DNA from: a virus | Virus record (IMG/VR): IMGVR_UViG_3300009414_002491 | Coordinates: 1 to 35,529 of that record | Reading direction: 5' to 3' (one strand) | DNA: 35,529 bases | In this document: positions 1-6,368 of the stretch, piece by piece | Layout: each line of letters opens with the position of its first letter | How positions within the stretch are numbered: the stretch's first letter is position 1 | Notes under the pieces: model-generated | What the model saw: the letters and a program-made list of their open reading frames with translations, nothing else | Told to the model about the DNA's origin: nothing | Databases searched by the model: none | Program-made: the position numbers and the translations under genes

Positions 1-708
1 GACCGCGATATGGCTTTGCGTCACGCTGAGTTATTATCTGAGGCAATGACAGGACTTAGCTGGATCTGGAAATCGTCTTACGATAAAGCAAATAGGACCT
101 CTATCCATTCTTTTCGAGGCGTCGGTATTGAGCGCGGGCTCGGCATCTTGGCCGAAATAAAAGAACAGTTTGGTATTCCTGTTTTGACAGACGTGCATTC
201 CCCAGCTGAAGCAACCCTCGCGGCTGAGGTTGTGGATATGATTCAAGTCCCTGCCTTTCTGTGTCGTCAAACTGATCTACTTGTGGCAGCGGGGCAGACG
301 CAGAAGCCAGTAAACCTCAAGAAAGGGCAGTTTCTCTCTGGTCAGCAGATGGCCTATGCAGCGGAGAAGGTCGCCACAACAGGGAACAAGCAAATCACCT
401 TGACTGAGCGAGGCTCAAGTTTTGGGCAGGGAAATTTAGTTGTAGACTTCCGAGATATCGTGGATATGAAAGCACTTAGCTACCCTGTCATTTTTGACGC
501 AACTCATAGTGTTCAGCTCCCCGTTGCCGAAGCTTCTACAAGAGGGCAGCGGCAATTTGTTGAACCCCTCGCCGCTGCTGCCCTCGCGGTAGGCGTGCAT
601 GGTCTCTTCTTTGAGGTCCACGAGAATCCCGCCAAAGCTCTTTCTGATAAAGAGACACAAATCCCCCTTGCTGATTTCCGGCCCATGCTCGACCGCCTCT
701 TTTCTTGA
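1..708 (+). CDS. kdsA: 3-deoxy-8-phosphooctulonate (Kdo-8-P) synthase, 5' end outside window
   Basis: The product condenses phosphoenolpyruvate with arabinose-5-phosphate to give Kdo-8-phosphate, the precursor of Kdo in lipopolysaccharide and some capsules. The reading frame is open to the first base of the window, and comparison with Escherichia coli KdsA from memory suggests about 30 N-terminal residues are missing. Family signatures visible in order are KSSYDKANRTSIHSFRG, LTDVHSP, PAFLCRQTDLL, VNLKKGQF, ERGSSFGQGNLVVD, FDATHSVQ and, near the C-terminus, FFEVHENP followed by an SD pair. These carry the substrate-binding Lys, Arg, His, Glu and Asp positions of the family. The first methionine in view, at base 10, lies inside the conserved fold and is not a credible start. 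The N-terminal Cys/Asn position that separates metal-dependent from metal-independent enzymes is out of view. A metabolic gene beside phage head genes is a host-derived accessory (moron-like) gene. Confidence 0.93.
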   Translation, partial: DRDMALRHAELLSEAMTGLSWIWKSSYDKANRTSIHSFRGVGIERGLGILAEIKEQFGIPVLTDVHSPAEATLAAEVVDMIQVPAFLCRQTDLLVAAGQTQKPVNLKKGQFLSGQQMAYAAEKVATTGNKQITLTERGSSFGQGNLVVDFRDIVDMKALSYPVIFDATHSVQLPVAEASTRGQRQFVEPLAAAALAVGVHGLFFEVHENPAKALSDKETQIPLADFRPMLDRLFS

Positions 709-744
709 TCTTTTTTGTCCTTTTTTGTCCTTTCCTATTGATTT

Positions 745-770
745 ACCATACGGATGAGTATACGTATGGT
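745..770. promoter_or_regulatory. 8-bp inverted repeat in kdsA downstream spacer
   Basis: ACCATACG at 745-752 is the exact reverse complement of CGTATGGT at 763-770, with a 10-nt loop. It lies between the end of kdsA, which is followed by two T-rich TTTTTTGTCC copies, and the first NNGAC array. It could be an operator or an RNA hairpin; nothing in the sequence decides between them. No convincing promoter is visible in 709-948. Confidence 0.4.
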
Positions 771-795
771 CATGGGTTTCACTTTTGTCTCATGC

Positions 796-915
796 AGGAC
801 AAGACAAGACGGGACCCGACAAGACAGGACTCGACACGACATGACAAGACAAGACGCGACATGACCCGACACGACATGACCCGACACGATATGACACGAC
901 AGGACCAGACTCGAC
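796..915 (+). repeat. NNGAC pentamer array 1 (24 units)
   Basis: Twenty-four consecutive 5-nt units NN-GAC run without an indel; only one unit (886-890, ending GAT) departs from GAC. The first two bases vary freely (AG, AA, GG, CC, TC, AC, AT, GC, CA). A local 15-bp higher-order repeat (AC-AT-CC) is visible near 866-895. The array ends directly at the leader and ribosome binding site of the zinc-ribbon gene that starts at 949. The period of 5 is not a codon multiple, so translation across it gives a meaningless 5-residue cycle; it is best treated as a DNA- or RNA-level element. Confidence 0.9.
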
Positions 916-948
916 TTGTTTATCTTCTTAGAAAGGAGGACCCCAGAT

Positions 949-1101
949 GTGGAAGTATCAATTTCACCTGAATTAAAATGCGTGCGTTGCGGGCATATGT
1001 GGCGGCCTCGGCAAAAACAAGTCCGTAGCTGTCCACGTTGCAAATCCGCTCTCTGGGATATCCCAAAGAGAGAAAGGGGAAAAAATGGCGATGAAATTTG
1101 A
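949..1101 (+). CDS. small zinc-ribbon protein (50 aa)
   Basis: A 50-residue protein with C11-x2-C14-x-H16 and C28-x2-C31, separated by an Arg/Gln/Lys-rich loop (WRPRQKQVRS), and a basic tail. This is a minimal four-cysteine zinc ribbon, probably nucleic-acid binding or a protein-interaction module (inference). The GTG start at 949 was chosen because AAGGAGGA at 933-940 lies 8 nt upstream in the right frame. An ATG at 947 would give only nine residues. The 3' end overlaps the next gene by 17 nt, suggesting translational coupling. A clear paralogue lies on the minus strand at 4031-4240. Confidence 0.75.
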   Translation: MEVSISPELKCVRCGHMWRPRQKQVRSCPRCKSALWDIPKRERGKNGDEI

Positions 1102-1615
1102 GGTATTGGAGGCTGTACAAGCGGCAATTAATTTGCTCGTTACTCGCCTAAACAAATTACAGATGGGTGAGACAATAACATATGATGAGCTGAGAACAGT
1201 GGCTGCTCTGAGTTCCCTCGACGGCAGTTCTTATGCTCTTAGACAAGCCCGAAAAATGCTCCAAGGAGAAGAAAATAAAGTTTTTCTTTGTTTGCGTGGT
1301 CAAGGATTGAAGTACATAACCGATCCTGAGATTGTGTCGAGCACTGAACAAGCTCGAAAGAAAATAAACCGTGCCGCTATACGTGGTCTGAAACGCCACC
1401 AATGTACGAATATCATGCAGTTGAGTCCAGAGGAGCAGAACTCTTATCGGGTGCATGCAAGTTTGCTGGCAGTGACACATGACATCACAAAAAGACTAGT
1501 TGTCCAACGGCTTGCCGTTCGGATGGCTGAGACACAAGAGGCGATGACCAGAGAAGCAACACTTGAGTTTTTGATGCGAAGTCAGAAGCAACCTATAGAG
1601 GTTACGGATACATGA
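1085..1615 (+). CDS. hypothetical phage protein, possible winged-helix DNA-binding N-terminus
   Basis: A 176-residue protein. Residues about 25-80 read GETITYDELRTVA, a run of helix-forming residues ending in ARKMLQGEE, then VFLCLRGQGLKYI. This resembles the helix-turn-helix plus wing pattern of a small winged-helix protein family seen in phages of Gram-negative bacteria. The remainder is helical and basic. That assignment is from general pattern memory, not from a search. AAAGGGG lies just before ATG 1085; a second in-frame ATG at 1091 is possible. The gene overlaps the zinc-ribbon gene and is followed after 11 nt by NNGAC array 2. A regulatory role is inference only. Confidence 0.7.
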   Translation: MAMKFEVLEAVQAAINLLVTRLNKLQMGETITYDELRTVAALSSLDGSSYALRQARKMLQGEENKVFLCLRGQGLKYITDPEIVSSTEQARKKINRAAIRGLKRHQCTNIMQLSPEEQNSYRVHASLLAVTHDITKRLVVQRLAVRMAETQEAMTREATLEFLMRSQKQPIEVTDT

Positions 1616-1626
1616 TTTTCTTTATC

Positions 1627-1706
1627 TTGACAGGACAGGACGCGACGAGATCGGACAGGACTGGAGCTGACGATATCTGATAAGACGCGATAAGATTCGA
1701 CTTGAC
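1627..1706 (+). repeat. NNGAC pentamer array 2 (16 degenerate units)
   Basis: Sixteen 5-nt units stay in phase over 80 bp. About ten end in exact GAC and the rest are GAT, GAG or TAT variants, so this is the more decayed member of the family. It sits directly between the gene ending at 1615 and the hairpin leader of the gene starting at 1772. Confidence 0.7.
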
Positions 1707-1718
1707 ACAAACGTGAAA

Positions 1719-1743
1719 CCGAGAGAACGGCTAATTCTCCCGG
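1719..1743 (+). promoter_or_regulatory. hairpin in leader of the 1772 gene
   Basis: CCG-A-GAGAA (1719-1727) pairs with TTCTC-C-CGG (1735-1743), leaving a 7-nt loop and one internal A·C mismatch. It has no T tract, so it is a leader hairpin rather than an intrinsic terminator. The ribosome binding site AAGGAG of the next gene follows about 17 nt later. Confidence 0.45.
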
Positions 1744-1771
1744 CTTCTAACTGCCCGCAAGGAGAGGACCC

Positions 1772-2398
1772 ATGCGAACTGTAAAAGTACACTTATCATC
1801 TGTAACCCTTATGCAGCAACGTCGCCCGATAAGCTTGGCAGAATATCCTAAGTTAAGTGGCGAAACAGCTGATGAATATGAGCGTCGTATCTGGCCAGAA
1901 GTTGCACACTGGACTTCAAACAAGCCTGACGCAAAGATGTTCATTCCCGCGATGTCTTTTAAGAAGTCTGTGGCTACGGCTGCCAAGCGAACTCCCATCA
2001 AAATTCCCGGGCAACGTAATGCGACATACACGAAGTTTTTTGTCAGTGACGTGATGGTCATGGCTGATGTGGTCTTATCAAACACCCGTAGGTCTGAGGT
2101 TGAAGGAGCTTGGGTATATGTCCCTGGACAACCGGGCTCGGGCGGGGGATCGAAGGTGTGGAAATGTTTCCCACAAGCACAGTCTTGGAATGCAGCTGTG
2201 GATTTTGCAATTTCAGAGGACATAATCACGAAAGAAGTTTTTGAGCTTTACCTGAAAAAGGCTGGGGCAAGTGTTGGAATTGGTGTCTGGCGTCCTGAAG
2301 TAGGCGGGTTGAATGGGCGTTTTATGCCGACCAAGTTTGAATGGAGAGAGGATGTCCAAGAGGATCAATTCTTGAAGAATCTGGCAAAACGGGTTTGA
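1772..2398 (+). CDS. hypothetical phage protein with C-terminal glycine-rich GxGxWRP...GRF segment
   Basis: A 208-residue protein starting at ATG 1772 behind AAGGAGAGG. The N-terminus (MRTVKVHLSSVTLMQ) is strand-like. The middle contains FIPAMSFKKSVATAAKR, and the C-terminus contains an aromatic stretch (VWKCFPQAQSWNAAV) followed by KKAGASVGIGVWRPEVGG and NGRF. This order recalls a widespread phage hypothetical family that often begins like MxxTLxGTSPLLMHN and ends in a G-rich GRF segment, and which looks vaguely like a ferredoxin-fold RAMP-type protein. That fold is speculation. The gene is isolated between NNGAC arrays 2 and 3 and has its own leader. Confidence 0.65.
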   Translation: MRTVKVHLSSVTLMQQRRPISLAEYPKLSGETADEYERRIWPEVAHWTSNKPDAKMFIPAMSFKKSVATAAKRTPIKIPGQRNATYTKFFVSDVMVMADVVLSNTRRSEVEGAWVYVPGQPGSGGGSKVWKCFPQAQSWNAAVDFAISEDIITKEVFELYLKKAGASVGIGVWRPEVGGLNGRFMPTKFEWREDVQEDQFLKNLAKRV

Positions 2399-2409
2399 GG
2401 ATTTATAAC

Positions 2410-2534
2410 GAGACACGACACGATGGGACAAGGCTCGACACGACCTGACACGACGCGACTGGACGCGACGTGACTGGACTCGACACGACGTGACCAGACA
2501 GGACCTGACGTGACGCGACACGACCAGACTGGAC
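2410..2534 (+). repeat. NNGAC pentamer array 3 (25 units)
   Basis: Twenty-five in-phase units, of which 23 end in exact GAC (the exceptions are one GAT and one GGC). It begins 11 bp after the stop of the 1772 gene and ends exactly at the first copy of a 33-bp direct repeat (2535-2567). Confidence 0.9.
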
Positions 2535-2567
2535 GTGTTTATCACTCAGACAAGGAGGCTGTTTTTC
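2535..2567 (+). repeat. 33-bp direct repeat between NNGAC arrays, copy 1
   Basis: These 33 bases are identical to 2688-2720. The element contains GTGTTTATC, then AAGGAGG (a perfect Shine-Dalgarno sequence), then GCTGTTTTTC, with no start codon at a useful distance. Its first part resembles the leader of the zinc-ribbon gene after array 1 (TTGTTTATC near 916, then AAGGAGG at 933). It therefore looks like the leader of a gene that is no longer there. Confidence 0.85.
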
Positions 2568-2687
2568 CTGACGGGACCGGACGCGACACGACACGACACG
2601 ACGCGACTGGACACGACCAGACGCGACACGACATGACCCGACACGACATGACGAGACTGGACACGACTCGACCCGACCAGACAGGAC
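2568..2687 (+). repeat. NNGAC pentamer array 4 (24 units)
   Basis: Twenty-four units, all with exact GAC. Like array 1 it is 120 bp. It is bounded on both sides by the identical 33-bp element and restarts the 5-nt phase after it. Confidence 0.92.
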
Positions 2688-2720
2688 GTGTTTATCACTC
2701 AGACAAGGAGGCTGTTTTTC
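2688..2720 (+). repeat. 33-bp direct repeat between NNGAC arrays, copy 2
   Basis: Exact copy of 2535-2567, again preceded by GGAC and followed by CTGAC, and again carrying an unused AAGGAGG. The 153-bp spacing between copies equals one array plus one element, so array 4 plus an element forms a larger duplicated unit. Confidence 0.85.
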
Positions 2721-2835
2721 CTGACAGGACCTGACGCGACGCGACGCGACAGGACCGGACGCGACATGACCCGACACGACGGGACACGACAGGACAAGAC
2801 TGGACTGGACACGACAAGACAGGACAAAACTCGAC
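2721..2835 (+). repeat. NNGAC pentamer array 5 (23 units)
   Basis: Twenty-three in-phase units; one (2826-2830) reads AAAAC instead of NNGAC. The array stops 6 bp before the terminator-like hairpin that precedes the first head gene. Confidence 0.9.
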
Positions 2836-2841
2836 ATGCTC

Positions 2842-2873
2842 AAAAGCCTGGTTATACCGGGCGCGGCTTTTTT
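2842..2873 (+). terminator. terminator-like hairpin before the head genes
   Basis: AAAAGCC at 2842-2848 pairs with GGCTTTTTT around 2865-2873, and the interior CCTGG/CCGGG is itself imperfectly palindromic. The T tract follows at once. It would end transcription from the kdsA and small-gene segment before the head genes. The start codon of the MuF-like gene is only 17 nt further on. Confidence 0.6.
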
Positions 2874-2889
2874 GTGACATACTCCCCCT

Positions 2890-4077
2890 ATGCCTTCTGT
2901 GAATGAAACTCTTGTCGACTCGTTTACGACACATGCGGTTGATCTGGCACGAGTCGAGGCAAGTATCCAGTCTGATGTTTTTATTTTGCTCCGTAACTTG
3001 GAGCGCAATCTCGTCAAAAACCTTGCCTCCTCCGATCCGACGGGCCCTACTCGGACTGCCTTTCAGCGTCGGCGGCTCCAGTCCCTCTTGACTGAGACTC
3101 AGATGACGATTCGCGAGAGTTACCAAGACATACGTCGAATAACCCAGGCATCTGTCACGAGTATGGCGCAGGTAGAACAAACGTTTGTCATCCAATCTCT
3201 GAACGAAGCTCTGGGGATAGACCTCGTAACCCCGACACTTGATGCGGCTTCTCTTAAAACTTTGACAACCGATACGCTTATTCAAGGTGCTCCGAGCAAG
3301 GAGTGGTGGAAGCGACGAGCCTCTACTTTACAGGATCTTTTTATGGACGAAATGCGACAAGGCATGCTCCAGGGCGAACCGCTGGCTCAGCTGCTGCAAC
3401 GCGTACGCGGAACACGAGCAGGGGGCTTTAAGGACGGCATTATGCGGGTTTCACGTACTAGTGCGGAACGGCTGATACGCTCCTCTGTCCAGACAGCAGC
3501 AAATAAGATTCGTAGTGAGGTCATGAACGAGCATAAGGACATTATAAAGGGGAAGCTATGGCATAGCACTTTAGATGCAAGAACAAGCCTTATCTGTCAA
3601 GTTCGTGATGGGAGAGTGTACACACTTGATGATGAGCCGGTAGGGCACTCGTACCCTGCATTGGGCGGCGCAGGCGCTGCACATTTTTCTTGCCGTTCGG
3701 CCTGGGTGCCACAAACAAAGTCTTGGGCGGAATTGTCGAACAGTCAGGCAGTGACGGTTAATGGCCGCCGTTCGTCTATCCGCAAATCCTATGAGCGGCG
3801 TATGGGACAAGCAGGTTTCACTGATGCCGAAATAAAAGAGCGGATTTTCCAGGCTCGATCTTCCATGGATGGGCTGGTCCCTCGTACAACCACTTTTCCT
3901 ACCTGGTTGCGGCAAAAAGATGCTGCCTCTCCTGGTTTTGGCGCGCAGGTTCTTGGGCCTACACGCTGGAACTTATGGAGGAGTGGGCAGCTCAGTTTCA
4001 CCGACCTTGTGGATTTCAAAGGTCAGCCTCTTACTGTGGCTGCTTTGCAACAGAAATTGGCCGCTCAGACGGCGTAG
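2890..4077 (+). CDS. phage head morphogenesis protein, Mu gpF / SPP1 gp7 family (minor capsid)
   Basis: A 395-residue protein. The N-terminal 200 residues are largely helical. The family signature follows at residues about 224-269: WHSTLDARTSLICQVRDGR, then PALGGAGAAHFSCRSAW, that is the D-R...C...DG...HFxCR pattern. Members are minor head proteins that associate with the portal and are packaged in a few copies in the procapsid. The C-terminal third (FPTWLRQKD, ARSSMDGLVPR) also fits the family. There is no recognisable Shine-Dalgarno sequence before ATG 2890, and an in-frame upstream start is blocked by TGA at 2875. The last 47 nt overlap a minus-strand gene. Confidence 0.88.
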   Translation: MPSVNETLVDSFTTHAVDLARVEASIQSDVFILLRNLERNLVKNLASSDPTGPTRTAFQRRRLQSLLTETQMTIRESYQDIRRITQASVTSMAQVEQTFVIQSLNEALGIDLVTPTLDAASLKTLTTDTLIQGAPSKEWWKRRASTLQDLFMDEMRQGMLQGEPLAQLLQRVRGTRAGGFKDGIMRVSRTSAERLIRSSVQTAANKIRSEVMNEHKDIIKGKLWHSTLDARTSLICQVRDGRVYTLDDEPVGHSYPALGGAGAAHFSCRSAWVPQTKSWAELSNSQAVTVNGRRSSIRKSYERRMGQAGFTDAEIKERIFQARSSMDGLVPRTTTFPTWLRQKDAASPGFGAQVLGPTRWNLWRSGQLSFTDLVDFKGQPLTVAALQQKLAAQTA

Positions 4078-4240
4078 TCTCTTCTTTTTTTCTCTTTCTC
4101 GGGGTGTTCCAGTACGGGCTTCGGCATCGCGGACAGGTGAGCGGGGTCGCTTGTGGCCGTGGCGCCCATTCATGTGTGCATCGTATGCAGACTTGGATTT
4201 TAATCCTTGCTGAAATAGTCGAGTAACTGAGATTTTTCAT
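4031..4240 (-). CDS. small zinc-ribbon protein, paralogue of the 949-1101 product
   Basis: A 69-residue minus-strand protein with C18-x2-C21-x-H23-x-W25, an Arg/Pro loop (APRPQATPLT) and C36-x2-C39, then a basic tail (NTPRKRKKEE). It matches the 949 product across the whole ribbon (CxRCxHxW, RP-rich loop, CPRCxS, W-D/N-x-P). ATG 4240 is the best available start but has only a weak ribosome binding site; the frame stays open further upstream, where the residues look like translated repeat rather than protein. It lies convergent to, and overlaps, the end of the MuF-like gene. A promoter is not evident. Confidence 0.6.
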   Translation of the reverse strand: MKNLSYSTISARIKIQVCIRCTHEWAPRPQATPLTCPRCRSPYWNTPRKRKKEETTPSERPISVAKQPQ

Positions 4241-4242
4241 GG

Positions 4243-4282
4243 CGTGACAGGATAGGGTTTGGTCAGGCACGGCATGGTCTGG
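4243..4282 (+). repeat. degenerate NNG-phase pentamer remnant
   Basis: Eight consecutive 5-nt units keep G at the third place (GTGAC, AGGAT, AGGGT, TTGGT, CAGGC, ACGGC, ATGGT, CTGGA) while the following AC has decayed. This looks like a worn NNGAC array. It lies just upstream of the minus-strand zinc-ribbon start, as array 1 lies upstream of the plus-strand paralogue. Confidence 0.4.
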
Positions 4283-4319
4283 AAAAGGGCAGCAGGATAA
4301 AACCCTGCTGCCCTTTTTT
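4283..4319. terminator. strong bidirectional intrinsic terminator
   Basis: GGGCAGCAGG (4287-4296) and CCTGCTGCCC (4304-4313) form a perfect 10-bp GC-rich stem with a 7-nt loop, preceded by AAAA and followed by TTTTTT. It works on paper for both strands, separating the MuF-like gene from the scaffold/capsid transcript. The CAGCAG/CTGCTG stem core recurs in hairpins at 7486-7591 and 14226-14257. Confidence 0.88.
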
Positions 4320-4329
4320 GCGTTATCGA

Positions 4330-4359
4330 TTGACATTCCCCCTCTTTTCTTTTTAAAAT
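4330..4359 (+). promoter_or_regulatory. sigma70-like promoter for scaffold and capsid genes
   Basis: TTGACA at 4330-4335 and TAAAAT at 4354-4359 are separated by 18 bp, directly after the terminator and 134 nt before the scaffold start. The leader contains a CCCCG/CGGGG hairpin at about 4373-4390. It is the best promoter candidate seen in the window. Confidence 0.6.
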
Positions 4360-4427
4360 GCAGATAAACAAACCCCGTTTTCGGTCGGGGTCTGTGTTTG
4401 CTGGTTGCACACCAAACACTGCTCAAC

Positions 4428-4474
4428 CGTCTGTGGCGTGTTGAGACGCAGATAAGCTCGGGCGTCTGTGGCGT
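4428..4474 (+). promoter_or_regulatory. scaffold leader with direct repeat CGTCTGTGGCGT
   Basis: The 12-mer CGTCTGTGGCGT occurs at 4428-4439 and 4463-4474. Between and overlapping them, AGACGC (4444-4449) can pair with GCGTCT (4462-4467). An 11-of-12 copy lies in the loop of the hairpin at 14260-14298, in front of another segment of the operon. Its function is unknown. Confidence 0.45.
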
Positions 4475-4492
4475 ACCGGGAAAGGATAAAGA

Positions 4493-5317
4493 ATGGCAAT
4501 AGCCCCATTTGTAGAGACCCTTGACGGTGTAGAGGAGGCGTTTAAGCCGCTGTATGTAGAGACGGAAGGCGGATTCTTGCTCGATGCAGAAATGGATAAA
4601 CATCCTAGTGTTGTGACTCTAAAGACGGCACTCGATCAGGAACGAGAAAAGCGCAAAAAAGCCAATGAAGCGATAGGAAAGTTCAAGGACGTCGACCTGA
4701 CTAGGTGGGCGGCCTTATCAGCTATGTCTGATGAGGAACTTTCGGCGTTTCATACGTGGCAAGAAAAACAGACGGACGGATCGGACGACGGGAAAGGCGA
4801 CGATAATTTTGAAGAACGGCTGGACCGTGTCACACGAAAGATGCGGGCAGATCACAAGAAGGAACTGGAAGCCCGAGACGGCCGTATTGGAGAACTCGAT
4901 ACGGAAAAAGAACGGCTGAATAGTGATCTTCGGAACTTCAAAGTCAATCAGCGGCTTCTTGCAGTAGCGCAAAAGCAAGGTGCTCAAGACCCTCAAGATT
5001 TTCTTCTCCGTGCAAACGGGGTATGGAAAATGGATGAGGACGGTGAGCCTGCCGCCTATGATGATCTCGGCGATCTGATCCGAGGTCCCGATGGCGTAAA
5101 AAAGATCAGTATGGAAGAATGGATAGATGGGATTGGCGCAGAGGCCAAGTACCTATTCAAATCAAGTGCTGGTGGCGGCGCAGGTGGCAGTGGAAATGGA
5201 GACAGCAAAGGCAATCGGGCACACTCAAAAAAAGAATTGGGCACGCCTGAGAGAAAAGCTGCTTTCATTGGTGAGTATGGGCAAGATGCGTATCTAGATC
5301 TCCCGTCCGGTGAGTAA
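4493..5317 (+). CDS. putative capsid scaffolding protein
   Basis: A 274-residue acidic, charged protein directly before the capsid gene, where siphoviral scaffolds sit. It begins with a short conserved-looking segment (LDGVEEAFKPLYVETEGGFLL) typical of phage scaffold-like proteins. Coiled-coil stretches follow at about residues 41-60 and 104-150 (heptads rich in E, K, R and L), then a Gly/Ser/Asn linker (about 226-240) and a short basic C-terminal segment that may bind the capsid shell. No protease domain is visible. AAAGGA precedes the ATG at 7 nt. The function comes from position and composition rather than a catalytic motif. Confidence 0.78.
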   Translation: MAIAPFVETLDGVEEAFKPLYVETEGGFLLDAEMDKHPSVVTLKTALDQEREKRKKANEAIGKFKDVDLTRWAALSAMSDEELSAFHTWQEKQTDGSDDGKGDDNFEERLDRVTRKMRADHKKELEARDGRIGELDTEKERLNSDLRNFKVNQRLLAVAQKQGAQDPQDFLLRANGVWKMDEDGEPAAYDDLGDLIRGPDGVKKISMEEWIDGIGAEAKYLFKSSAGGGAGGSGNGDSKGNRAHSKKELGTPERKAAFIGEYGQDAYLDLPSGE

Positions 5318-5326
5318 TACGAAACC

Positions 5327-5353
5327 TTTGGTGTGGGGATATCGAGATGATCT
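5327..5353 (+). promoter_or_regulatory. conserved leader element of the capsid gene
   Basis: TTTGGTGTGGGG at 5327-5338 is followed by AGATGA at 5345-5350 and the GTG start at 5354. The same elements at nearly the same spacing occur before the tail tube gene (18467-18494). They may be a shared translation-initiation or RNA-binding element for the two most abundant virion proteins. Confidence 0.5.
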
Positions 5354-6340
5354 GTGGCAATTGGCAAAGCAAGTGATTTTACCATCTATGATGAGGAGTT
5401 CTTTGGCGGTTTTACCGAAATCCAGCAACAGATGTCGGATGCGTTTAATAGCGCAAGCCGAAATGGGCTGCGCCTTCAGCCGTTGCGTCGTAAAGGCGAC
5501 TACGAGAAAGAGAGTTTCATGCAGGAAGTATCGAGTCTAATCACACGACGCGATACGACCAGCGTAGCTACTGCTACGGACTTGGCGATGACCCAAGATG
5601 AGTTTATCGGCGTGAAGATCAATCGAAAAATTGGCCCTGTCTCCCAGACGCTTGACGCGTGGCGGAAGATATCAGAGAACCAACAGACCATGTCGTTTCT
5701 CTTGGGGCAGCAGATTGCGAAAGCCGTTATGGTTGATTATGTCAACATGGCTGTTTCAGCCGGTGTGGCGTCCTTACTCGGGCAAACAGCCTTGACCCAT
5801 GATGCCTCGACTGGGGCAGGGACTGATACCATGTCCCACACATTACTTCTGAGTGCCCTGGCTAAGTTAGGTGATGCAGGTGGCCGAGTTGTAGCTCTAG
5901 TCATGCACTCGAAACCATACTATGACCTCATGAAACAAGCGATTACCGATAACATAGTTGATGTTGCCGGTGTATCAATTAACACCGGTGATATTGCGTC
6001 TTTTGGCAAACCAGTGATCGTGACCGACAGTACGAACCTGGTGGAGACTTCTGGTTCTTCGGAATCAGTCTATCGGACCTTATTGCTTGTAGAGGATGCG
6101 GTTCGTGTCCAAGAGTCGGAAGAACGCGATGTGTTGAGTGAACCTGTCACTGGGCTAGAGAACTTGGCATTTAGAATCCAGGGGGAGTTTGCGTTCAATC
6201 TTCGTGTGCGGGGTTTTAAGTGGGATACCACTAATGGGGGATCGAATCCGACTGACGCAGCTGTTGCAACCTCAACGAACTGGGATCTGTCTGCCTCAGA
6301 TACTCGATCAGGTCCAGGGGCCTTGCTTATAACTGATTAA
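5354..6340 (+). CDS. major capsid protein
   Basis: A 328-residue protein directly after the scaffold gene. The N-terminal half is helical and charged (EIQQQMSDAFNSASRNG, EKESFMQEVSSLITRRD). It is followed by FIGVKINRKIGPVSQTLDAWRKI and then a capsid-like domain with VALVMHSKPYYDLMKQAI, VVDVAG-type turns and a FGKPVIVTDSTNL strand. The arrangement fits HK97-fold capsid proteins of siphoviruses, although the exact subfamily was not identified. The start is GTG 5354 (MAIGKAS), which matches the MAIAASD start and leader of the tail tube gene. The C-terminus is Ser/Thr-rich. A structured leader follows the gene and would allow lower expression of the cassette downstream. Confidence 0.85.
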   Translation: MAIGKASDFTIYDEEFFGGFTEIQQQMSDAFNSASRNGLRLQPLRRKGDYEKESFMQEVSSLITRRDTTSVATATDLAMTQDEFIGVKINRKIGPVSQTLDAWRKISENQQTMSFLLGQQIAKAVMVDYVNMAVSAGVASLLGQTALTHDASTGAGTDTMSHTLLLSALAKLGDAGGRVVALVMHSKPYYDLMKQAITDNIVDVAGVSINTGDIASFGKPVIVTDSTNLVETSGSSESVYRTLLLVEDAVRVQESEERDVLSEPVTGLENLAFRIQGEFAFNLRVRGFKWDTTNGGSNPTDAAVATSTNWDLSASDTRSGPGALLITD

Positions 6341-6368
6341 CCCATGTCCGGGGCAGGCTTTCAAGTCT

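Noticed and set aside
705-971. Plus-strand open frame through NNGAC array 1 reading TRxDx repeats
   Set aside because: Same reason: repeat-generated, no ribosome binding site, and the frame differs from that of the real gene starting at 949.
947-976. Nine-residue peptide from ATG 947
   Set aside because: It shares the ribosome binding site of the zinc-ribbon gene but has no support as a gene; GTG 949 in the other frame gives the conserved protein.
2403-3017. Long minus-strand open frame across the NNGAC arrays (204 codons)
   Set aside because: On the minus strand the unit is GTCNN, whose codons in any frame almost never include a stop. The open frame is a by-product of the repeat, and the product is a meaningless 5-residue cycle.
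4241-4603. Long upstream extension of the minus-strand zinc-ribbon frame
   Set aside because: It runs across a perfect terminator and the promoter of the scaffold gene and reads as translated repeat and hairpin; ATG 4240 was used instead.
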